Shown here piece by piece: positions 48,912 to 58,099 of a DNA stretch of 64,000 nucleotides. The DNA comes from Streptomyces sp. NBC_00704 (GTDB lineage Bacteria; Actinomycetota; Actinomycetes; Streptomycetales; Streptomycetaceae). The notes beneath the pieces were generated by a model. That model ran no database searches. It was not told where the DNA came from and saw only the letters and a list, made by a program, of their open reading frames with translations. Each line of letters starts with the position of its first letter. Within the stretch, counting starts at the first letter, position 1. Where the stretch lies: positions 372,001 to 436,000 of the forward strand of contig NZ_CP109000.1 in assembly GCF_036226605.1 (NCBI RefSeq). The letters run 5' to 3'. Position numbers and translations under genes: made by a program.

Positions 48912-49748
48912 TCAGCCGATGTGGTAGCTGTCGCCGTACACCTTCCAGTCCAGCGGCGGTTCCAGGTCCAGGTTCCCCTTGCGCAGGAAGACCCGCTGGG
49001 CGGTGTCGACGCGGCTGGTGTCGCTGTGCGCCTCCTCCTGCTTCATGGCCCATACCCGGGCGTCGAGGAAGGCTTTGAGGTACGCCGTCTCGTCGCCGCC
49101 CTGGGCCGGCGGCTTGGCCTTGGCGAGGGCGCGCCTGCGGATGTTGCGGAAGCTGGTGGGGTCGCCGCCGTCGCCGTGCATGACGATGGCGTCGTAGTAG
49201 GCGAACTGTCCCAGCGCGCGCAGTCCGTCGGTCCTGCCCTGGCGGACCGCCGGGTCGAAGTACACCCGGTCGCGTTCGTCGTTCTGGGCCTGCTGGAACG
49301 CGGTGTCCTGGGCGGCCCTGCGCCAGTCCTTCGGGAAGTCCGGGTCGAGGCCGGCGTGCGAGTCGGTGCCGTCGACGGAGCGCAGGGCGGGCAGGTACTT
49401 CGCGAGGACGTTGCCCGGCTTGCGGTCGGCGTACAGCTCCACGAGGTCGAGCATGTCGCCGGTGCCCGAGCAGAAGCCGATGATGCCGGCGGTGTAGCCG
49501 CGTCCGTCGCCGATGTCCTCGATGTACTTGTACTGGGCCTTCCAGTCGAGCGAGGAGTTCTCCGCGCTCGACACCAGCTTCATGGCGATCTCCTTCTTCG
49601 CCGGGTCGTCGAGGCCCTTCGCGGCGGGGGCCGCCGTCGCCTGCGCGGCGCCGAGGAGGGGAGCGGCCGCCACCGCGCCGGCGAGGGCCAGGAAGAGGCG
49701 GCGGGAGGCGGGGGCCGGGGTGTCGGACGGCCGGGATATGTGCACCAC
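48912..49748 (-). CDS. csnA: GH46 chitosanase
   Basis: 278 aa. A twin-arginine-like export signal (SRRLFLALAGAVAAAPLLGA) occupies residues 15-40. Mature family features: AENSSLDWKAQYKYIEDIGDGRGYT, where E63 and D81 sit 18 residues apart, as do the catalytic pair E22/D40 of Streptomyces N174 CsnA; then GIIGFCSGTGDMLDLVELY and the DWRRAAQD segment. The enzyme hydrolyses beta-1,4 linkages in chitosan outside the cell. GTG 49748 lies behind GGAG. A palindrome AGGAAAGTTTCCT at 49801 fits an operator for a ROK-type CsnR repressor, known for this gene class; no such regulator is nearby. Confidence 0.95.
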   Translation of the reverse strand: MVHISRPSDTPAPASRRLFLALAGAVAAAPLLGAAQATAAPAAKGLDDPAKKEIAMKLVSSAENSSLDWKAQYKYIEDIGDGRGYTAGIIGFCSGTGDMLDLVELYADRKPGNVLAKYLPALRSVDGTDSHAGLDPDFPKDWRRAAQDTAFQQAQNDERDRVYFDPAVRQGRTDGLRALGQFAYYDAIVMHGDGGDPTSFRNIRRRALAKAKPPAQGGDETAYLKAFLDARVWAMKQEEAHSDTSRVDTAQRVFLRKGNLDLEPPLDWKVYGDSYHIG

Positions 49749-49800
49749 AGTGGCTCCAGGTGAGGAGTGGGGGGTGGGGTGTTTCCGTGTTGCGACTGAC

Positions 49801-49813
49801 AGGAAAGTTTCCT
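49801..49813. promoter_or_regulatory. Probable chitosanase operator, perfect 13-bp dyad
   Basis: AGGAAAGTTTCCT, with G at its centre, lies 53 bp upstream of the csnA start. The AGGAAA/TTTCCT arms match the operator described for CsnR-type ROK repressors of Streptomyces chitosanase genes, to my recollection. Confidence 0.72.
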
Positions 49814-49874
49814 ATCAAGCGCCGCGCGCAGAAGTAACCCTGCCGAAGCCATGTTCGTACGATCGAACAAATGA

Positions 49875-49905
49875 GCCGCCCGGGTGACAGAAGCACCCGA
49901 GCGGC
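49875..49905. terminator. Hairpin terminator of the 112-aa membrane gene
   Basis: GCCGCCCGGGTG (49875-49886), seven-base loop, CACCCGAGCGGC (49894-49905): a 12-bp stem with one mismatch, 43 bp after that gene's stop. It separates it from csnA. Confidence 0.78.
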
Positions 49906-49948
49906 CCGGAAACCGAGGGACCGAGCAGAGCCGAGAGGCGCCGGCGCC

Positions 49949-50287
49949 CTACCGGAGCAGTTGGAACAGCACTGATCCGAGGAACCCGAGGAGGCCGACA
50001 TGGAAGAGGACCAGCCAGATCCACTGCGAGACCGACATGCGCCAGGAGGCCGCCGAGAGGATCTCCCACTCGCTCACGGCGAAGGCCGCCAGCACCAGGG
50101 CGAGCACCTCCCACACGACGAGCCACCAGCTCGACGGGGTGGAGCCCGTGGGGGCGTCGACGGCCGCCGGGACGCGCGTCACACGGCCGAGCAGGACGAG
50201 CGCGATGAGCAGTTTGTGCCAGCCGTGGCGGGTCTTCGGCGCGGCGGCCGCGAGCGGGGCCGAGGCGGATCCTGTGGACATGCGCAC
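49949..50287 (-). CDS. Small membrane protein, 112 aa
   Basis: Short Ala/Pro-rich N-terminus, then three hydrophobic helices: LLIALVLLGRVTR (about 26-40), VVWEVLALVLAAFAVSEW (57-74) and WIWLVLFHVGLLGFLGSVLF (88-107). A loop between helices carries DAPTGSTPSS. No charged residue clusters typical of transport motifs. GTG 50287 or ATG 50281 as start; GGGGATGA precedes. Function unknown. Confidence 0.7.
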   Translation of the reverse strand: MRMSTGSASAPLAAAAPKTRHGWHKLLIALVLLGRVTRVPAAVDAPTGSTPSSWWLVVWEVLALVLAAFAVSEWEILSAASWRMSVSQWIWLVLFHVGLLGFLGSVLFQLLR

Positions 50288-50355
50288 ATTTGATCATCCC
50301 CGCACGACGGAAGCCATCCTTCCGGTGCCGCGGGCCACCTGGGGCGGCTCCCTCC

Positions 50356-50628
50356 TCAGAGGACGCCCGGGGCGTCGCCTCGCCAGTCGAGACGGCGGCC
50401 GTCGTTCTCGCGCCGCGCGTACAGGGCGCGGCCACCGGGCCCGTAGCGGCCTATCTCCGTGGTCAGCGCCACCTCCCGCAGTTCCTGCTCCGAGCGGTCG
50501 GTGACGTCCAGCAGCAGTCCGTCCAGCGGGCCGCCCACCAGATGCGCGTACACGCGTTCCGGGCGGGGGCCCGCGTCCTCGTGGTCCGCTCCGTAGACCC
50601 GGCCCCGCAGGAACTCAACCTCGTCCAT
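50356..50628 (-). CDS. Hypothetical protein, 90 aa
   Basis: Starts MDEVEFLRGRVYGADHED, then PRPERVYAHLVGGPLDGLLL and DVTDRSEQELREVALTTEIG. The GGPLDG strand and following acidic region suggest a small beta-rich domain; similar short proteins occur in streptomycete genomes without a role. ATG 50628 lacks a strong ribosome site. It is 68 bp from the membrane protein on the same strand and could be cotranscribed. Confidence 0.6.
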   Translation of the reverse strand: MDEVEFLRGRVYGADHEDAGPRPERVYAHLVGGPLDGLLLDVTDRSEQELREVALTTEIGRYGPGGRALYARRENDGRRLDWRGDAPGVL

Positions 50629-50841
50629 GACCGGCAGCTTGTCACCCGCCACTGACAACGGCCCGTCGTCCGGGGGCCGAAGGGGCCGCGGGGAACGGTG
50701 TCGGTGGCGCGCGACGGCGGGTGACGCCGGCCGCTCTTCGGCCAAGGCGTGGCGGAAAGATGACGTTCGGGCGCAATCCCCCGATGGGCCGGGTATGCAC
50801 CGCGTACACGCCGTTGTGTGTGGGGTGGGGGGCCGACCCTG

Positions 50842-51546
50842 ATGGCACGTGGACGGAAGCGGGCGCGGGCCGGTGAGTCGGCGTGTGCGCGGCGGCGGCG
50901 CGCGGTGCGCGAGCTGCGTGCGTCGGGCCGTGACGGGCCCCGGCTGCGCGAGGTGCTGCCCGCCCTGTGCGCTCTGCTGGCGCTCGCGGGCGCGTGCCTG
51001 GCGGGACTGGCGCTGCTCTGCCGCGCGTTCGGCTGGCCCGCCGGCGTGCTGGCGCCGGCGGCGCTCGCCGTGGTGGTCGTCGTCGTGCGCCGTCGCTCCC
51101 GCCGGCCGGCCCGGCTGCGGCGCGGGTACTACACGGCCTGCGAACTGGCGGAACTGGACACGCCCGCGCTGGTGATCGCGGTGGCCCGGATGCTGCGGCG
51201 GGACGGCTGGCGGGTGTCGTCGCCCGCCCGGCACGACGCCCTCCACCTGGCCGCCCGCGACGACCGGGGGCGGCTGCTCGACGTGGTGTTCCGTCCGGTC
51301 GCCGAACCGCTGCCCGGCGAGGAGGCCTGCTCCTGCCGGACGCGGCGGCGGTCACGGGGGCCGGCCGGTCCGCCGCTGCGCCTGGTCGTGCACCGGGGCG
51401 CGTTCACGCACCGGGACGAGGTCTGGGCGGCGCGAGAGGGCCACACGTATCTGATCGACGGTCCGCGGCTGCGGCTGTGGGCGCTCGGCACGCCGCTGGC
51501 CCAGCTCGTGGCCGGCGCCGTCCCCGCGCCCCGCCGCAGCCCGTGA
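50842..51546 (+). CDS. Membrane protein with a C-terminal restriction-endonuclease-like domain (tentative)
   Basis: 234 aa. A basic N-terminus (residues 1-40) leads to two helices, LCALLALAGACLAGLALLCR and VLAPAALAVVVVVV. The C-terminal part (about 95-234) has ALVIAVARMLRRDGWRVSSP then ARHDALHLAARDDRGRLLDV, a pattern seen in Mrr-like or Vsr-like folds fused to membrane anchors, but the catalytic D-E-K triplet is not clear. GGTGGGGGGCCGACCCTG precedes the ATG. It lies opposite the 90-aa gene. The nuclease idea is inference only. Confidence 0.6.
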   Translation: MARGRKRARAGESACARRRRAVRELRASGRDGPRLREVLPALCALLALAGACLAGLALLCRAFGWPAGVLAPAALAVVVVVVRRRSRRPARLRRGYYTACELAELDTPALVIAVARMLRRDGWRVSSPARHDALHLAARDDRGRLLDVVFRPVAEPLPGEEACSCRTRRRSRGPAGPPLRLVVHRGAFTHRDEVWAAREGHTYLIDGPRLRLWALGTPLAQLVAGAVPAPRRSP

Positions 51547-51701
51547 GTCGGCCGGTGCCGGGCGGCAGGGCGCGGCGACCGCGCAGGGCACGACGACCGC
51601 GCGGGGGAAGGCCGAAACCCGTATGCCGTCGGGGGCGTAACCGGGAGCGCACGGCCGCCCGGGTCGCACGGGACCCGGGCGGCGGTGTGGGGCGTTCCGG
51701 G

Positions 51702-53978
51702 TCAGGGGGTGAGCTGCCAGCCCCTGATGTACCCGACGTCGATCGAGGCGCGGTCCTGCACCCGCAGTTTCCAGGTGCCGTCGAGAGGCTGCGCGGAGGC
51801 GTCGATGGTGAAGGTCTGGTCGACGTCGTCGGCGGAGCCGCCGCTGCGGTTGAGCAGGGAGTAGACGGTGCCGTTGGGTCCGACGAGGTCGACGGTCAGG
51901 TCACCGCGGTAGGTGTGGACGATGTCGACGTGGACGGACGTGGCGGCGGAGGCGTTGCCGTCGCGGCCCGTGATGGTGACCGGGCTTTCCACGGCGGGGC
52001 CGTTGTCGGGGATGTCGACGCGGGCGCTGCCGGCGTAGATGTACGCGATCCGCCAGGTGAACGTGTCCGTGGCGGACGCGCCGGCGCTGTCGGTGACCGT
52101 GACGGAGACGTCGCTGTCGCCGAGGGCGTCCGGCGTTCCGGAGATCAGTCCGCTCGGGCTGATGCTCAGTCCGTCGGGCAGTCCGGTCGCCTCGTAGGTC
52201 AGGCCCGCGCCGGAGTTGGTGGTGTAGGCGTCGACCTGGAAGCTCACCGCCTGGCCGATCCCGCTGGTCCGGTCGGCGATCGGGGCGAGGTTGACGCCGA
52301 GGGCTATGCGGTTGCCCACGTTGATGGCGGCCCACGCGTCGGCGACGGCGAGGTAGGCGGGGCTGTACGTGCCGAACAGGTCGCCGGCCGCCTGGAGCGT
52401 GGCGGTGCGCGCGCCGGCGTAGTCGGTCGTCGACGTCATGTAGGTGGTGAGCGCCCGGTACCAGACGGCGGCGGCGTTCTCGATGCCGATGCCGGTGACG
52501 GGCCGGCCGTCGGACGTCGGGCTGTCGTAGGAGACGCCGTTGACGGTCTTGGCGCCGCTGCCTTCGGAGAGCAGGTAGAAGAAGTGGTTGGCGGGGCCGG
52601 AGGAGTAGTGGACGTCGAGCCCGCCGAGGGAGGAACTCCAGCTGTCGCGGGAGGAGCCGTCCTTGGAGGGCTTGTCCATGTAACGCAGCGGGGTGCCGTC
52701 GCCGTTGATGTCGATCTTCTCGCCGACGAGGTAGTCGCCGGGGTCGGCGGCGAGGTTCGCGTGGAACTCGACGGCGGCGGCGAAGATGTCGGAGGTCGCC
52801 TCGTTGAGGCCGCCGGACTCCCCGCTGTAGTTGAGGCCCGCGGTGGCGGCGGTGACGCCGTGGCTCATCTCGTGGGCGGCGACGTCGAGCGCGGTCAGCG
52901 GGTGGGTGTTGCCCGAGCCGTCGCCGTACGTCATGCAGAAGCAGCTGTCCTGCCAGAAGGCGTTGACGTAGTTGTTGCCGTAGTGGGCGCGGCTGTAGGC
53001 GGCGACTCCGTCGTTTCGGATGCCGTTGCGGCCGAACTCGTCCTTGTAGTAGTCCCAGGTGGCGGCGGCGCCGAAGGCCACGTCGACGCCGGCGGTCTGG
53101 CGGTCGGAGGGCAGACCGTTGCCCCAGACATCGTTGTCGTCCGTGAAGAGGGTCCCGGTGCCCGACGTGCCCTGCTTCAGGTCGTAGGTCTTGTGGCCGG
53201 CCCGGTCGGGGTCGGTGAGCTGGTACGTGGACCCCGACAGGACGCTGCCGACGGGGACGGTGCCGACGAACTGGCCGGTGCCCGTGCCGGTGTGGACCTT
53301 CTCGGCGGCGAGGATCCGCTTGCCCGTGGTCGCGTCGGTGACCACCTGGAGCTCGCTGGGCGTGCCGTCGTCCTGGACTCCGCCGACGACGGTCTCCCAG
53401 GCGAGGACGGGCCTGCCCGCCGCGGCCCAGACGACGAGGCGCGGTGCGCGCCCCGCCGACGCTCCGGTGACGTCGGCGCTCTTCGCCGCGGCGAGCGCCG
53501 TCCCGGCGGCGCTCGCGGCCGAGAGCTGCGGGGTGAGGGACGGGACCGTGACGGCGGCCCCGGTCGCCCGGGACACGGTGGTCCGGCCGTGGGCGGAGTG
53601 GACGACCAGGTCCCCGCCGAGCACCGGGAGTCCGGCGTAGCTGCGCTCGTAACGCGTGTGGGTGGCGCCGTCCGCGTCCTGGACGACGTCCCTGACGAGC
53701 AGTTTCTCCCGCGCGCCCAGGCCGAGCCGCCGGGCCGTGTCGGCGGCGGCGGTGCCGGCCGCCTTGATCAGTGAGGCGCGGCGGGCCGCCGACAAGGGCG
53801 TCGGGGCGGCGCCCGCGCGCGGCGTGGCGGTGATCGGCGAGGGCGCCGGGTCGGCGGCGGCCGCGGTCGCGGCGCCGGTGGGGGCGCCCAGCGCCAGCAG
53901 GGCGCCGGCGGTCGTGAGGGCGAGGGCGGTGGCGGTGGCGCGTCTGCGCCGGGGGGTGGGGCTGAGTCGCCGGGGCAA
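51702..53978 (-). CDS. Secreted M4 metallopeptidase with P-domain (TTG start)
   Basis: 758 aa from TTG 53978. Signal peptide (LALTTAGALLALGAPTGAATA), then a long FTP/PepSY propeptide. The M4 active site is H369-E370-x-x-H373, with ligand E393 in GLNEATSD; a second Zn/Ca region follows in the C-terminal half. An Ig-like region (about 550-640, LPDGLSISPSGLISGTPD) and a P-domain (640-758, TYRGDLTVDLVGPNG) end the chain, aiding stability or targeting. The TTG start is favoured because GAAGGAG lies six bases before it; earlier starts lack one. It breaks down extracellular protein. Confidence 0.9.
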   Translation of the reverse strand: MPRRLSPTPRRRRATATALALTTAGALLALGAPTGAATAAAADPAPSPITATPRAGAAPTPLSAARRASLIKAAGTAAADTARRLGLGAREKLLVRDVVQDADGATHTRYERSYAGLPVLGGDLVVHSAHGRTTVSRATGAAVTVPSLTPQLSAASAAGTALAAAKSADVTGASAGRAPRLVVWAAAGRPVLAWETVVGGVQDDGTPSELQVVTDATTGKRILAAEKVHTGTGTGQFVGTVPVGSVLSGSTYQLTDPDRAGHKTYDLKQGTSGTGTLFTDDNDVWGNGLPSDRQTAGVDVAFGAAATWDYYKDEFGRNGIRNDGVAAYSRAHYGNNYVNAFWQDSCFCMTYGDGSGNTHPLTALDVAAHEMSHGVTAATAGLNYSGESGGLNEATSDIFAAAVEFHANLAADPGDYLVGEKIDINGDGTPLRYMDKPSKDGSSRDSWSSSLGGLDVHYSSGPANHFFYLLSEGSGAKTVNGVSYDSPTSDGRPVTGIGIENAAAVWYRALTTYMTSTTDYAGARTATLQAAGDLFGTYSPAYLAVADAWAAINVGNRIALGVNLAPIADRTSGIGQAVSFQVDAYTTNSGAGLTYEATGLPDGLSISPSGLISGTPDALGDSDVSVTVTDSAGASATDTFTWRIAYIYAGSARVDIPDNGPAVESPVTITGRDGNASAATSVHVDIVHTYRGDLTVDLVGPNGTVYSLLNRSGGSADDVDQTFTIDASAQPLDGTWKLRVQDRASIDVGYIRGWQLTP

Positions 53979-54152
53979 CGGGGTCTCCTTCTGTGCGACG
54001 GTCGGCCCGTGAGGGGGACCGGGGTAGGGCGGGGCCGGCGGGACAGGGGCCGGGCCCGGAGCGCTGCACGACAGGCGGGTGGAAGGAGGTGGGGGGTGGC
54101 TGGTCGTAGGCCGCGTGACGCGGTGTGGAGGAATGGTGAACTCCGCAGCAGG

Positions 54153-54169
54153 GTGGCACTCGGTGCCAC
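54153..54169. promoter_or_regulatory. 17-bp perfect palindrome upstream of the M4 protease
   Basis: GTGGCACTCGGTGCCAC (54153-54169) is symmetric around a three-base centre and lies 175 bp upstream of the M4 start. On the minus strand TTGACA stands just upstream of it, so it may overlap that promoter. The rest of the 511-bp gap has no gene. It does not match CIRCE, whose half-sites are nine bases apart. Confidence 0.62.
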
Positions 54170-54489
54170 GATTTGTCATGCGAATGTCAAAACATCGGCT
54201 GGAAATGACCATGCGGCGCTGGGGATTCCGCCTGTTCAGCGTGCGTTTTCGGCCGCGCCCCCCGGAACCGTCTCCCCGAAAGCGTGAATGCCGCCGCCCG
54301 CACGGTGTGTCGGGGCACTACGGCCGCAGCGTCATCGCGGCGGACGGCCCGGCCCGAAGACGCACGCGCCGCCTCGCGGCCCTGGGCCGTTCGAGTGGTC
54401 GCCTTCCGCTCGTGGCCGTAGCGTCGGTAGAGGACCCCGGCGGGGCGCGGCACAACGGCGCGCCACTGTCCGGGCGGGCGGGAGCGGAC

Positions 54490-54963
54490 ATGCGACACAT
54501 GCGACACACGACGCGGACAGCGGTCACGATCTGCGCGGCGCTGGGACTGACGGCGACCGTCGGCTCGGCGGCGGCCGCACCGGCCTCGTCGCCTCCCGCG
54601 GCACGTCCGGCGGTGGTGCGGCAGGCGCCGCCGGTCCTGGTCGACTGCTTCGGGCACGCCAAGGTGCGCCCCGCCCGCTTCATCCTGGCCTGCGGCGACG
54701 GCAACAGCCGTCTGGTGTCGCTGCACTGGTACAGCTGGGGCGCGCGCTCGGCGCGGGCGAACGGGGTCAACGTCGTCAACGACTGCGTTCCCTACTGCGC
54801 CGCCGGCCGCTTCCACCGCTACGCGGTCGTGGTGAAGCTCGACCGCCCGGAGCCGTGGAAGAAGCGCGCCCATGTCCGGCACTACAGCCGGATCACGCTC
54901 TTCTATCCGAAGGACAGGCCGGCGCACGTCGCACGCGTCGTGACGTACTCGCTCTGGAACTGA
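54490..54963 (+). CDS. Secreted hypothetical protein with four cysteines, 157 aa
   Basis: Signal peptide (residues 10-31, AVTICAALGLTATVGSAAAA). The mature part (CFGHAKVRPARFILACGDGN, WYSWGARSARANGVN, DCVPYCAAGRFHRYAVVV) has four conserved-looking cysteines that likely form two disulphides around a compact beta domain. Similar streptomycete proteins are annotated only as secreted. GGAGCGGAC precedes ATG 54490. It faces the M4 gene across the gap that contains the palindrome. Role unknown; a wall or inhibitor function is a guess. Confidence 0.72.
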   Translation: MRHMRHTTRTAVTICAALGLTATVGSAAAAPASSPPAARPAVVRQAPPVLVDCFGHAKVRPARFILACGDGNSRLVSLHWYSWGARSARANGVNVVNDCVPYCAAGRFHRYAVVVKLDRPEPWKKRAHVRHYSRITLFYPKDRPAHVARVVTYSLWN

Positions 54964-55014
54964 TCCCGGCCGACCGCCCCCGCGCGGAAGGTCACCGGCG
55001 CGGCACAGCGCGGG

Positions 55015-55467
55015 TCACCGCATGAGACCGGCCGCGAGGGTCGCCCCCAGTTCCCAGCAGGCCTCCAGATCGCCTCTGCCCGGTTCCCCGGTGACGGTCA
55101 CCGGCTCGGCCGCGCGCCGCCAGCCCAGCCCGGTGGTGACGGTCTCGACCGAGCGGACCGCCCCCGTGACGTCGTTGCCGCCGTGCACGTAGTAGCCGAA
55201 GGCCCGGCCGCGCGTGGCGTCGAGGCACGGGTAGTAGATCTGGTCGAAGAAGTGCTTGAGCGCGCCGGACATGTATCCGAGGTTGGCCGGGGTGCCCAGC
55301 ACACAGGCGTCGGCGGCCAGCACGTCGGAGGCGGTGGCGGCGAGGGCCGCGCGGCGCTCGACACGGACGCCCTCGATCTCCGGCGCGGTCGCGCCCGAGA
55401 CGACCGCTTCGAAGAGGGCCTGGCAGTGGGGCGAGGGGGTGTGATGAATGATCAGCAAGGTGGCCAC
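55015..55467 (-). CDS. Flavodoxin-like NAD(P)H oxidoreductase
   Basis: 150 aa. N-terminal LLIIHHTPSPHCQALFEAVVSGA is a flavin phosphate loop of the flavodoxin/NADPH-dependent FMN reductase group, followed by DACVLGTPANLGYMSGALKHFFD, whose GTP-x-x-GYMSG segment contacts FMN. A YYVHGGNDVTGAV loop closes the site. The fold is a single domain without export signal. GTG 55467 is chosen for GGCAGGG upstream. Quinone or flavin reduction is the likely activity. It converges on the secreted protein, 51 bp away. Confidence 0.85.
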   Translation of the reverse strand: MATLLIIHHTPSPHCQALFEAVVSGATAPEIEGVRVERRAALAATASDVLAADACVLGTPANLGYMSGALKHFFDQIYYPCLDATRGRAFGYYVHGGNDVTGAVRSVETVTTGLGWRRAAEPVTVTGEPGRGDLEACWELGATLAAGLMR

Positions 55468-55688
55468 GGCACGGAACCCTGCCCGCTCACCGGACCGGCC
55501 GCAAGCGACGCCGCCGTCCCCCCGCGGAGCGGACCGGCCCGGCCCGCATCCCGGTCCGCCCACCGGCCCGGGACCGGTGACCGCTCGCGGACCGGACCGC
55601 CGTCCGCCGGCGCCGCCGCCGCCGACCGGGGGCATGGCGCCACGGCTTGACGGGTACTCAGTGGCTCACGACCCTCGAGGAGGACGAT

Positions 55689-56288
55689 GTGGCCGCTCGC
55701 AGCTCGGCTCTCGTGTGCGCGACGGCGGTGGCGCTGGCACTGGCCGGCTGCTCCGCCGGGGACGACGGGAAGCCCGCGGAGCCGGCGGACGACGCGAGCG
55801 TCTCCGTGTCGCTCTCCGGCACCCCGTCGCCGTCCGCCCCGGCCGCCCCTTCCTCTGCCGCCCCTTCCGCCGCTCCTTCCGGGCCCACCGCATCGGCCTC
55901 CCCAGGCGCCTCGGATCCGGCGGGGGCGACTCCGCCGCCGTCCGGCACCGGCCAGGGCCGGAAGCTGGTCACGATGACGGTCACCGGGGGCTTCGCCGGG
56001 GTGAACCGCGAGGTGATCGTGCGGGGCGACGGCACCGTGCGCACCGCCGACCGCGGCGCGTCCGGGGTCCGCCGCGCGACGTCCGCCCAGTTCACGAGGC
56101 TGCGCACCCTGCTCGCGGACCCCGCGCTCGACGACGTCCCCGCGTTCTCGCTGGACGGGGGCGCCGCGGACAGGTTCCGGTACACGCTCCAGTTCGACGG
56201 GCGCACCGTCACGACGGACCGGACCGGGGACGAGCCCGCGCTGGAGCGCCTCATCGACGCCCTGGAGAAGTGGCTGCCGGGCACTTGA
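55689..56288 (+). CDS. Lipoprotein, 199 aa
   Basis: Signal with lipobox LAGC (ALVCATAVALALAGCSAG, cysteine near residue 20). A Ser/Pro/Ala-rich spacer (about 35-95) is followed by a beta-rich domain (VTMTVTGGFAGVNREVIVRG, FRYTLQFDGRTVTTDRTGDE, LERLIDALEKWLPG). The C-terminal domain resembles that of small protease-inhibitor-like or unknown-function proteins of actinomycetes. GTG 55689 follows GAGGAGGACGAT. No operon partner is adjacent; the LacI gene starts 120 bp later on the same strand. Confidence 0.8.
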   Translation: MAARSSALVCATAVALALAGCSAGDDGKPAEPADDASVSVSLSGTPSPSAPAAPSSAAPSAAPSGPTASASPGASDPAGATPPPSGTGQGRKLVTMTVTGGFAGVNREVIVRGDGTVRTADRGASGVRRATSAQFTRLRTLLADPALDDVPAFSLDGGAADRFRYTLQFDGRTVTTDRTGDEPALERLIDALEKWLPGT

Positions 56289-56408
56289 CCTGCGGTCCGG
56301 CCCGCCCGCCGCGAGTCCGGCGGTGCCCGGCGCGGACGCCCGGCGCGGACGTCCGACATGGGCGTCTGGCACCATCATGGGGACACACGGCGGCCACCGG
56401 GAGACACC

Positions 56409-57473
56409 ATGACGCGAGGAACAGGGCGGAGCGGATCCTCCCCGGCGCCCCGCAGCGCGGACGTGGCCCAGCTGGCCGGCGTCTCCCAGAAGACGGTGTC
56501 GCGCGTCTTCAACGACGAGCAGTACGTCTCCGCCGACGTGCGCCGACGTGTCCTCGAAGCCGCCGAGCGGCTCGGATACCGGCGCAACAACGCCGCCCGC
56601 GCCCTGGCGTCCGGGCGCACGCGATCCATCGGCGTGGTGACGCTCGGCACCGCCCTGTACGGTCCCGCCTCCCTGCTCATGGGCGTCGAGCGCGTCGTCC
56701 GCGGCACGGGATACGCGCTGCGCGTGGTCAACACGGTCGAGGGCGATCCCGGGGGCGTCGCGGGGGCCGTGGACTCGCTCCTTGACCAGGGCGTGGACGG
56801 CATCGTCATCTCGGAGCCGATCGACGAGCAGGCGGGCGGCGGCGACGGCGCCCTGCGCGTCGACGTCCCCATCCTGGTCCTCGGCGCCCCCTCCCCCGTC
56901 GTCGCGCCCACCGTGCTGACAGCGGGCGGCGGAGCCGACGCGATGGCCCGGGCGGCGACCGAACACCTGCTGGGCCTGGGCCACACGACGGTCCATCACC
57001 TCGCGGGGCCGCAGGCCTGGTACGCCGCCCGCTACCGGCTGGAGGGCTGGCGGACGGCGCTGACCGCCCACGGCAGGAAGGCGCCGCCCGTCGTCCAGGG
57101 CGACTGGTCGGCCGCGTCCGGCTATGCGGCCGGCCGTGAACTGGCCGCGGACGGCGACGTCACCGCGGTGTTCGCCGCCAACGACGACATGGCGATCGGT
57201 CTCGTGCGCGCGCTGACGGAGGCAGGGCTCCGGGTGCCGCACGACGTCAGCGTCGTCGGTTTCGACGACATACCGGTCGCCGCCTATGTGATCCCTCCGC
57301 TGACCACGGTGCCGCAACGGTTCGACGCCGTGGCGCGGGACGGCATCAGGCGTCTCGTGCACGCCATCGAGAACCCGGACGCGGTCCCGTTGCCGGCGAG
57401 CGAGCCACCGGTCGACCTCGTCGTCCGCGCCTCGACCGCGCCTCCGCCGGACCGGACGCCCCGGGTTCGGTGA
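56409..57473 (+). CDS. LacI family transcriptional regulator
   Basis: 354 aa. [24 protein letters not shown] (residues about 17-37) and the hinge [20 protein letters not shown] are typical. The sensor domain follows ([62 protein letters not shown]). It is the second LacI gene in the window; no sugar operon is next to it and no obvious operator precedes it. GGGAGACACC precedes ATG 56409. The Pro/Arg-rich C-terminal end is not part of the fold. Confidence 0.92.
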   Translation: MTRGTGRSGSSPAPRSADVAQLAGVSQKTVSRVFNDEQYVSADVRRRVLEAAERLGYRRNNAARALASGRTRSIGVVTLGTALYGPASLLMGVERVVRGTGYALRVVNTVEGDPGGVAGAVDSLLDQGVDGIVISEPIDEQAGGGDGALRVDVPILVLGAPSPVVAPTVLTAGGGADAMARAATEHLLGLGHTTVHHLAGPQAWYAARYRLEGWRTALTAHGRKAPPVVQGDWSAASGYAAGRELAADGDVTAVFAANDDMAIGLVRALTEAGLRVPHDVSVVGFDDIPVAAYVIPPLTTVPQRFDAVARDGIRRLVHAIENPDAVPLPASEPPVDLVVRASTAPPPDRTPRVR

Positions 57474-57688
57474 GGGAGCGCCTCGTCCGCTCCCGCGGCT
57501 CCGTGCCTGCTCGTGATCCGGTCGGATCGCGGACGCGTGTGATCAAAAGGGAGCCGGAACATGCGCGTTCCGGAGGTCCTTGCGCCAGTCCCGGAAGACG
57601 TCACCCTCCCGGGGGACAGTCTCCGTACGGTCGGGGGACCAGCGGGGCCGGAGGAGACCGGACCCGTGCAACCGGCGGGAGCAGCGCC

Positions 57689-58063
57689 ATGGCCAATGTG
57701 GAGATCTCCATGAAAGAGACGATGACCGCGGTGGAGGGGGCACTGGGAGTCGCCGTCGTGGACTACACCAGCGGGATGGCACTCGGCACGCTCGGCGGCG
57801 GCAAGGACCTCGACCTGAACGTCGCCGCGGCGGGCAACACCGACGTGATCCGCGCCAAGGTCCGCACCATGGAACACCTCGGCCTCAAGGGCGAGATCGA
57901 GGACATCCTGATCACGCTCGCGACGCAGTACCACCTGATCCGGCTGCTCAAGGGACGCACCGGCAGCGGGCTGTTCCTCTATCTGGTGCTGGACCGCAGC
58001 CGGTCCAACCTGGCCATGGCCCGCCACCAGCTGAAGCGGATCGAGTCCGAACTCGAGGTGTAG
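57689..58063 (+). CDS. Conserved streptomycete protein, 124 aa, roadblock-like
   Basis: Begins [20 protein letters not shown] and continues [38 protein letters not shown] and [20 protein letters not shown]. The alternating strands and helices, and the mid-chain TSGMALG turn, resemble roadblock/LC7 dimers. It is about the same size as the CvnB proteins. GGCGGGAGCAGCGCC precedes the ATG. Conservation across Streptomyces is from memory. It lies upstream of ArsR, with the ArsR palindrome just past its stop; a role in GTPase or sigma signalling is only a possibility. Confidence 0.75.
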   Translation: MANVEISMKETMTAVEGALGVAVVDYTSGMALGTLGGGKDLDLNVAAAGNTDVIRAKVRTMEHLGLKGEIEDILITLATQYHLIRLLKGRTGSGLFLYLVLDRSRSNLAMARHQLKRIESELEV

Positions 58064-58099
58064 GGACGCCCGCGGTCCCGGACTTCGCACGCCCTGGAT

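Noticed and set aside
54153..54169. Palindrome upstream of the M4 gene as a CIRCE heat-shock element
   Set aside because: CIRCE has nine-base arms TTAGCACTC/GAGTGCTAA with a nine-base spacer; here the arms are seven bases with three between.
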